DNA from: an uncultured Granulosicoccaceae bacterium
GTDB taxonomy: Bacteria > Pseudomonadota > Gammaproteobacteria > Granulosicoccales > Granulosicoccaceae
Direction: 5' to 3'
DNA length: 58,145 bases
Assembly: GCA_938005265.1 (NCBI GenBank)
Contig: CALLOA010000002.1
Coordinates: 1-58,145, forward strand
Shown: positions 54,048 to 58,145 of the stretch, piece by piece
How the letters are laid out: every line of letters begins with the position of its first letter
How positions within the stretch are numbered: the stretch's first letter is position 1
Notes under the pieces: generated by a model
What the model was told of the DNA's origin: nothing
Databases searched by the model: none
What the model saw: only the letters and a program-made list of their open reading frames with translations
Program-made: the position numbers and the translations under genes

Positions 54048-54461
54048 ATGAATCGAAGGCAACTGCTAAAAAGCAGTATTGCTCTGGCTGTGGTATCACA
54101 GACTGGGCCTTTGTGGGCTCTGGATGGTGCAGAACCATTCAGTGATGAGTTGTTCGAGGAGGCTTTGGCGAGTGGCGAGCCCTTTTTGCTTGACTTCACT
54201 GCTACCTGGTGACCAACTTGTCGTAGTCAGGGACGTACCGTGAGTGCGTTGATTATAGACAATCCGGAGTATTCAAAAGTCAGATTGATAGAAGTTGACT
54301 GGGATATTCACAGGAAGCATGACATTGTAAAAAAGCTCCGCATCCCCAGGCATGGCACATTGGTCATGTTTAACAAGGGCGAAGAGGTTGAACGTCTTAT
54401 CTCTCAAACATCAAGAGACGTTATTGACTCAATGTTCAGGTCTGTTATGCAGAATAGTTGA
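54048..54461 (+). CDS. Candidate selenocysteine thioredoxin-like protein (in-frame TGA at codon 55)
   Basis: 138 codons including the stop. A Tat signal NRRQLLK (R3, R4) and a hydrophobic segment ending PLWA predict export. FLLDFTATW is followed by TGA (54210-54212), then PTCRSQGR. Thioredoxin-fold proteins have WCxxC here, so TGA replaces the nucleophilic Cys: W-U-P-T-C. After the TGA the same frame keeps the fold: VRLIEVDWD, then the cis-Pro loop region RIPRHGTLVMFNKGEEV, to a TGA stop at 54459. A hairpin after the TGA fits a bacterial SECIS. GGGA lies eight bases before the ATG. Alternatives: a recent Cys-to-stop mutation, or a separate short ORF starting at GTG 54240 (AGGGA at 54229-54233). 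Confidence 0.72.
54210..54250 (+). promoter_or_regulatory. Candidate bacterial SECIS element
   Basis: Arms 54232-54238 and 54244-54250 pair in seven steps (GACGUAC with GUGCGUU, five Watson-Crick and two G-U) around the loop CGUGA. The loop has G at its second position and begins 26 nt after the UGA, inside the 16-37 nt window and 3-14 nt loop size of the published bacterial SECIS model. Folding was done by eye only. Confidence 0.6.
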
Positions 54462-54488
54462 TTAGAGTTATTAAAACGCAACGATGGG

Positions 54489-54513
54489 ATTACAGTTTTG
54501 TCTGAACTGTAAT
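54489..54513 (+). terminator. Stem-loop after the selenothioredoxin gene
   Basis: ATTACAGTT (54489-54497) pairs with AACTGTAAT (54505-54513) around a 7-nt loop, 28 bp after the stop. A short T-stretch follows only weakly, so it is a probable 3' hairpin rather than a confirmed terminator. Confidence 0.5.
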
Positions 54514-54646
54514 TCCACGTACGCTTTTCTCAGGTTGTTTTTATGCAGTGTCGGTTCGTGGAATTTTCCCTGATCGGCCACACAAATACTTGTAGCCGAA
54601 ATCACCAATTGATTTTTCTTTTTAATCTAAGTCATCAATAGGGCAG

Positions 54647-55249
54647 ATGGGTATTCTAATCTATGCCTTCGCGTGGTTTGTTTTTGCCATTTTTCATTCG
54701 TTATTGGCAAGACCTTTCGTTCAGGCAAAGCTTGAGTCGTTCCTTTATAGCTGCTACCGGCTTACCTACAACGTGGTTGCGTTGCTAAAAATATCCGTTG
54801 TATTTTATGTGGGGCAAGTCTGGATAAGCGATGCCCGCTTTTCCGCCTTCGATAGCAATATTCTGTTGACTGCGGCGTCCAGCGTGCGTTTATTGGGCCT
54901 ACTCGTACTGCTACTAGCACTCAGAGCCTATGACCTGGGTAGATTTTCCGGCATAACTCAGATTATTACCGGTGAACTTGTCAGTTCATTGTCCAATGAG
55001 CCGCTGCAACGGCGCTTTCTAAACCGATGGGTGCGACATCCTCTGTATACAGGCGCTTTTTTAATTTTATGGGGTGGTGCCGTTTCACCTCTGGGTTTTT
55101 GGACGGCAGTCTGGGGCACGATCTACATTGTGATCGGTACAGTGTATGAAGAACGGACTCTAACGACCATCTATGGTGATGACTACCGCAATTACCAGCA
55201 AGAAGTGCCAAAATATTTTCCTGCTCTTAACAGAAAAGTCGCGAACTAA
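54647..55249 (+). CDS. Membrane methyltransferase-like protein (isoprenylcysteine/phospholipid methyltransferase family, NnrU-like start)
   Basis: 200 aa with about five helices. The C-terminal RWVRHPLYTGAFLILWGG and YEERTLTTIYGDDYRNYQQEVPKYFP are the RHPxYxG and EExxL..xFGxxYxxYxxxVP signatures of the ICMT/PEMT methyltransferase fold. SAM-dependent methylation of a lipid or thiol is family knowledge. The target is open. It starts at an ATG (54647) 134 bp downstream of the hairpin. Confidence 0.75.
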   Translation: MGILIYAFAWFVFAIFHSLLARPFVQAKLESFLYSCYRLTYNVVALLKISVVFYVGQVWISDARFSAFDSNILLTAASSVRLLGLLVLLLALRAYDLGRFSGITQIITGELVSSLSNEPLQRRFLNRWVRHPLYTGAFLILWGGAVSPLGFWTAVWGTIYIVIGTVYEERTLTTIYGDDYRNYQQEVPKYFPALNRKVAN

Positions 55250-55260
55250 TCCCTCGATCA

Positions 55261-55273
55261 GTGACAATGTCAC
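55261..55273. promoter_or_regulatory. GTGAC-AAT-GTCAC palindrome, site 2
   Basis: Identical 13-bp core to site 1. It lies 12 bp after the methyltransferase gene and 295 bp before the DUF302 gene. Half-sites follow in the same gap. Confidence 0.6.
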
Positions 55274-55350
55274 CAACGAGAGCGCGTCACTATAGGTACA
55301 CTACTTTGGTGGTATGGCGTTGTGGACAATCTCACTATCAGTTAAGTCAA

Positions 55351-55380
55351 CCCCTAACGTAGTGTCACCCCTAACGTAGT
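55351..55380 (+). repeat. 13-bp direct repeat with 17-bp period
   Basis: CCCCTAACGTAGT at 55351-55363 and 55368-55380, separated by GTCA. It could be a slippage duplication or paired sites for the regulator of DUF302. Confidence 0.8.
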
Positions 55381-55568
55381 TCACTAGTCCAAATGCTAGT
55401 GCCATTCATTACCTGTCAGACGGTCAGATTGGGTTTGAGGTTCCAGCTTGATAGGTATTGGAGTGCTATAAATAGTCTCAAACGGGTAGGGTGTTTGTAT
55501 TCCTACTGATCATCCAGAATTTAAACTGCATCAATTTTCAATAGATACAAAGTTTAAGGAGATTCTAA

Positions 55569-56033
55569 ATGTTAAAAAAATACGCTGCTATAGTTTGTAT
55601 GCTGGCCGCTTCGGTTTTACCTGCAACAGTGGCTCTTGCTGCTGATGGTATGGTTGTAGTGAAGAGCCCACATAGCGTTGCAGTAACAGTTGACAAACTG
55701 GTTGCAGTTCTCGAGTCCAAAGGCATGAATATTTTCGCCAGAATCAATCATGCTGAAGGTGCGCAAAAGGCAGGAATGGATCTGCGTCCAACGGAGCTGT
55801 TGGTTTTCGGTAATCCTAAAGTAGGCACGCCTCTTATGCTCTGTAGCCAGAGCTTTGCCATTGATCTTCCCCAAAAAATGTTGGCCTGGCAGGGCGAAGA
55901 TGGAACAGTTCATCTAGGCTACAACGATCCGATGCATCTTAAAGGGCGCCACAAGACTGAAGGTTGTGACGAAGTACTCGGCAAAGTCAGTGGTGCACTA
56001 GGGAATTTTGCAGCAGCTGCGACCAAGCCTTAG
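55569..56033 (+). CDS. DUF302 domain exported protein
   Basis: 154 aa. Signal peptide ends VALAADG. The mature part is a DUF302 domain: VVVKSPHSVAVTVDKLVAVLE, then KGMNIFARINHAEGA and LLVFGNPKVGTPLML, which is the family signature. One Cys lies in MLCSQSFA and another in KTEGCDEV. DUF302 proteins are small alpha/beta domains often found near sulfur and redox genes. Function unknown. AAGGAG at 55556-55561 makes the start firm. The FAD oxidoreductase follows by 46 bp. Confidence 0.85.
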   Translation: MLKKYAAIVCMLAASVLPATVALAADGMVVVKSPHSVAVTVDKLVAVLESKGMNIFARINHAEGAQKAGMDLRPTELLVFGNPKVGTPLMLCSQSFAIDLPQKMLAWQGEDGTVHLGYNDPMHLKGRHKTEGCDEVLGKVSGALGNFAAAATKP

Positions 56034-56079
56034 AGTAAAACCGCCAGACTTTTGCAGTTGCAGGAGCTTTTTTTAAATC

Positions 56080-57192
56080 GTGAGTCGTGAAAAAGAGTTG
56101 GTGTTTATTGGAGGAGGCCACGCCCACGCGTTAGTGATTCGCGAATTTGGCATCAAACCTATTCCTGATGTACGTATTACACTGATATCGGAACAGACTC
56201 TTACGCCATACTCCGGCATGTTGCCCGGTTTTGTCGCCGGCCATTATGATTATCTGGATGCACACATTGATCTCGACAAATTGTGCCGATGGGCGAACGT
56301 ACGGTTTATCCGCGCCACTGTCACAGGTATCAATGCTGATTCGAACACGATTGAGGTCGATTCGGGTGGTATCTATTCCTATGATCAACTCAGTATCGAT
56401 ATTGGGTCTACGCCAGACCTGTCAGTTCCCGGTGCTCGCGAATTTGCGGTAGGTGTCAAACCAGTCAGCCATTTTGGCAAAGTATGGAATACCTTGCTGG
56501 AGGTGTCCGAATTTGGCCAGGGTGATTGGGGTGTTATCGGCGCCGGCGCCGGTGGGGTTGAACTGGTGTTGGGTATGGCGCATCGATTCAAAGACAACAA
56601 GGCGCTTAGATTCCACTTGCTCTTTGCTAATGAGAGGGTGCTGCCTGACTATCCCGATAAATTAGCCTCTATTGCTGAGGATGCTTTGGCTAACTCTAAC
56701 GTCACACTGCACCCGAATTTCCGTGTGGCCAAAGTCGAGAGAGATGGCTTGATTTCAACAGACAAGCACAAGGTGATTCTGGACAAGAGTATTTGGTGTA
56801 CAGGAGCCGTAGCTGCCTCCTGGCTCGCAGATACTGGACTCGCGGTATCACCCCGAGGCTTCATCGCGGTGAACCAATATCTGCAAAGCCTGAGCCACCA
56901 AAATGTGTTTGCAGCGGGTGATTGCTGCGATATGGTGGCAGATCCCAGGCCCAAAGCAGGGGTCTATGCCGTTCGTCAGGCGCCTTACCTTGCGAAAAAT
57001 CTTCGGTCAGTGCTCATTGGTAAAGAACAGGATTTGAAGCCCCTGTTGTTGCAGAAGGACTTCTTATCGCTTTTATCTCTGGGAAGAAAAACTGCGGTGG
57101 GTTGCCGAATGGGCTATACCTTCGCAGGTGATTGGGTGTGGCGACTTAAGAATTATATTGACCAGAAATTTATGAATCAGCTGCAAAAATAA
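56080..57192 (+). CDS. FAD oxidoreductase of the SelD-associated (N-terminal-to-SelD) family
   Basis: 370 aa. VFIGGGHAHALVIREFG is the hallmark start of the pyridine nucleotide-disulfide oxidoreductase family whose longer members are fused to selenide, water dikinase SelD. YSGMLPGFVAGHY, GVIGAGAGGVELVLGMAHR and FAAGDCCDM (FAD end, Cys-Cys) complete it. The protein stops after DQKFMNQLQK, with no SelD domain, so it is the short form. Redox substrate unknown. A link to selenium is inferred from the family and the selenothioredoxin candidate. Start GTG at 56080, 46 bp after DUF302, with AGGAG 13 bases upstream. Confidence 0.8.
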   Translation: MSREKELVFIGGGHAHALVIREFGIKPIPDVRITLISEQTLTPYSGMLPGFVAGHYDYLDAHIDLDKLCRWANVRFIRATVTGINADSNTIEVDSGGIYSYDQLSIDIGSTPDLSVPGAREFAVGVKPVSHFGKVWNTLLEVSEFGQGDWGVIGAGAGGVELVLGMAHRFKDNKALRFHLLFANERVLPDYPDKLASIAEDALANSNVTLHPNFRVAKVERDGLISTDKHKVILDKSIWCTGAVAASWLADTGLAVSPRGFIAVNQYLQSLSHQNVFAAGDCCDMVADPRPKAGVYAVRQAPYLAKNLRSVLIGKEQDLKPLLLQKDFLSLLSLGRKTAVGCRMGYTFAGDWVWRLKNYIDQKFMNQLQK

Positions 57193-57211
57193 ACCCATTT
57201 CTCTAATGGGT
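57193..57211. terminator. Stem-loop after the SelD-linked oxidoreductase
   Basis: ACCCATT (57193-57199) and AATGGGT (57205-57211) form a 7-bp stem with a TCTCT loop directly after the stop. On the minus strand TTTATTTTT follows, so it would terminate a minus-strand transcript best. On the plus strand it is only a hairpin. Confidence 0.5.
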
Positions 57212-57504
57212 AATTGAGTAGCGTTCCCTCTCTTATCTACTCAGAGACGGGTATCAATCGTTTAGTCAGCAATTTCTCCACGGATATCGCTTTATTCCGT
57301 TTTGGGAGTGGTGTGGGTAACACCTCGCCTGTTAATCCTGCCTGACAAAAAGCACCACACGTCAATCTTCTCAGTGACCGTTTCAATCACAAACGCCATA
57401 CAGTGCTTTGGCATTTTGAACAAGTAGCCTGGAAATCCGCTGTAGGGCTGAACAGTGGTTGTATCACTGTACTGAATTCCATGTTCGCTCTTCCTAAAAA
57501 CTGC

Positions 57505-57556
57505 TACCAACTAGCAAGCTCTATCTATTTATAGATACATCAATATTTAGTTGGTA
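57505..57556. promoter_or_regulatory. Nested inverted repeats
   Basis: TACCAACTA (57505-57513) and TAGTTGGTA (57548-57556) are perfect outer arms. Between them TATCTAT (57522-57528) and ATAGATA (57531-57537) form an inner palindrome. It is a candidate operator pair or cruciform upstream of the cupin gene. Confidence 0.5.
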
Positions 57557-57594
57557 ATGCAAAAACAATATTTCTTTAGCCAGACAAAGTTTGG

Positions 57595-57607
57595 GTGACT
57601 ATGTCAC
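57595..57607. promoter_or_regulatory. GTGAC-TAT-GTCAC palindrome, site 3
   Basis: Same motif as sites 1 and 2 apart from the first base of the spacer. It lies 145 bp before the cupin lipoprotein start. Confidence 0.6.
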
Positions 57608-57752
57608 TGAACTGCATCTTCACTTAGTTCTAAGATGCGCTCGCTGAAGGGGCTGTTAGTTCAAATGTAGTTCACCAGACTAACTACTCGCTAACTCAGG
57701 GTCCCAACTCAAGACAGATTTCGAACAGCGAACAAAACAGGAATTGATACCC

Positions 57753-58145
57753 ATGATGAAGAAGATAGTGATTGCCAGTTGTATGCTGGGTGTAATTGGT
57801 TGTAGTAGCAGTGATGATGATGAATCCGAAGGTTTGCCCACGATTATGTCGGGTGCGGATGGCGATGGTGTCGAGATGACTGATACCGGCATGATGGTCG
57901 CAGCCAATCCGGAAGCGGTCTTTGTCACTCGTGAAATGGTTGAGTTTCAAGACACGCCATTCCCGGGTGTGGCATTGGCGCAAGCATTCAGCAATGAGAC
58001 TAGCGGTTCACATGAAACCTTTGTTCGAGTAGCTGCGGGTGGGGCCATACCTCCTCATATGCATTCACAGGGCACGTATTCGATCGTCGTGGATGGTCCA
58101 ATGGAAATACCAACGCCCATTGATGAAATGAATCCCATGATGATG
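57753..58145 (+). CDS. Cupin-domain lipoprotein, 3' partial
   Basis: 131 visible codons, open to the window end. A lipoprotein signal (MLGVIGC, Cys at about residue 17) and an acidic Ser/Asp tether precede a cupin start: FQDTPFPGVALAQAFSNETSG, HETFVRVAAGGAIPPHMHS (His ligands) and IVVDGPMEIPTP. Resembles ChrR-like or plain cupin metalloproteins. Substrate unknown. ATG codons at 57753 and 57756 are both possible starts. Confidence 0.75.
   Translation, partial: MMKKIVIASCMLGVIGCSSSDDDESEGLPTIMSGADGDGVEMTDTGMMVAANPEAVFVTREMVEFQDTPFPGVALAQAFSNETSGSHETFVRVAAGGAIPPHMHSQGTYSIVVDGPMEIPTPIDEMNPMMM

Larger units (their letters stand above)
55250..55568. other. Intergenic region upstream of the DUF302 gene
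   Basis: About 320 bp without a gene. It holds the second GTGAC palindrome (55261-55273) right after the methyltransferase stop, additional GTCAC half-sites around 55284 and 55364, and a 13-bp direct repeat CCCCTAACGTAGT with a 17-bp period (55351-55380). It ends with a perfect AAGGAG seven bases before the DUF302 ATG. Confidence 0.6.
57193..57752. other. 560-bp intergenic region with two palindromes
   Basis: No convincing gene (a minus-strand TTG-started frame at 57292-57510 has no ribosome site). Contains the stem-loop above, nested inverted repeats at 57505-57556, the third GTGAC palindrome at 57595-57607 and the leader of the cupin lipoprotein. Confidence 0.5.

Noticed and set aside
54240..54461. 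Separate 73-aa ORF starting at GTG 54240 downstream of the TGA
   Set aside because: An AGGGA site six bases upstream exists, but the frame is the exact continuation of a thioredoxin domain whose active site spans the TGA. A protein starting there would lack the first half of the fold and its catalytic pair. A readthrough reading explains both halves better.
54048..54461. Plain pseudogene caused by a Cys codon changing to TGA
   Set aside because: Not excluded, but the rest of the frame is intact, the ribosome site and signal are good, and a SECIS-like hairpin and a SelD-family neighbour are present. I keep it as the main alternative to test.
55569..56033. Copper chaperone interpretation of the DUF302 gene
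   Set aside because: No CxxC or His-rich metal site is visible; only single, separated cysteines and the DUF302 signature are present.
57292..57510. Minus-strand 72-aa frame (TTG start)
   Set aside because: No ribosome site, a rare start codon and no recognisable family. A minus-strand terminator-like hairpin downstream is suggestive but not enough.
1..58145. CRISPR array, tRNA, rRNA or insertion sequence
   Set aside because: I found no regularly spaced direct repeats with unique spacers, no cloverleaf with a CCA-like end, no rRNA-like blocks and no transposase-like ORF. A covariance-model scan would be needed to be certain for tRNA.

Overview
The window looks like a chromosomal stretch of a Gram-negative, heterotrophic, probably marine gammaproteobacterium. 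The support is an LpxR-type outer-membrane lipid A deacylase, lipoprotein and Tat signals, several TRAP uptake systems, a sulfatase and many catabolic oxidoreductases. The genus assignment (Granulosicoccus/Arenicella-like) is a guess. I saw no rRNA, tRNA, CRISPR array, prophage or insertion sequence. Genes are dense, in short operons on both strands. 

Layout. 1-8.8 kb: the 3' part of a secreted PQQ-type sugar dehydrogenase fused to a c-type cytochrome region, an RluA-family pseudouridine synthase with a coiled-coil front, an MFS transporter, glutamine-dependent NAD synthetase and an agmatinase-like ureohydrolase. 8.8-13.7 kb: NAD(P)HX repair enzyme (minus strand), then a plus-strand set of PLP aminotransferase, HpcH/HpaI aldolase and D-2-hydroxyacid dehydrogenase. 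14-19.6 kb: small membrane and lipoproteins, a large secreted beta-propeller protein with two PPC-like domains and a GH114-like lipoprotein. 19.6-23.6 kb: an HD-domain protein with PhnZ/TmpB-like metal ligands, a cyclase-family hydrolase and a tungstate ABC transporter (tupBCA). 23.7-37.7 kb: oxidoreductase, MATE exporter, class III aminotransferase, zinc-type alcohol dehydrogenase and 2-hydroxyacid dehydrogenase. These are followed by a plus-strand operon of sarcosine/dimethylglycine dehydrogenase-like flavoprotein, ATP-dependent hydantoinase A and B, Asp/Glu racemase-family enzyme and an FMN split-barrel protein, which suggests catabolism of an N-methylated cyclic amide. 37.8-50.7 kb: LpxR, a LysE exporter, a DctPQM TRAP operon facing a self-sufficient cytochrome P450 (P450-reductase-ferredoxin in one chain), then a TAXI TRAP system whose permease overlaps a sulfatase by four bases. 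50.9-58.1 kb: small exported proteins, a SoxY-like protein, a DUF1185 protein, a DUF2892 membrane protein, a thioredoxin-like gene with an in-frame TGA, a membrane methyltransferase-like protein, a DUF302 protein, a SelD-linked FAD oxidoreductase and a cupin lipoprotein cut by the window end. 

The strongest novelty is at 54048-54461. It is a Tat-signal thioredoxin-fold ORF whose first active-site cysteine codon is TGA (W-TGA-P-T-C), with reading-frame homology continuing past the TGA. A hairpin just downstream fits the bacterial SECIS rules (G at the second position of a 5-nt loop, 26 nt after the TGA). I propose a periplasmic selenothioredoxin. It lies 1.6 kb from a flavoprotein of the family that is often fused to selenophosphate synthetase SelD. 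A 13-bp palindrome, GTGAC[A/T]ATGTCAC, occurs three times in the intergenic regions of this cluster and nowhere else that I noticed. It looks like the operator of an unidentified regulator tying these genes together. Together with the SoxY-like, DUF2892 and DUF302 genes, this could be an undescribed selenium/sulfur redox module.
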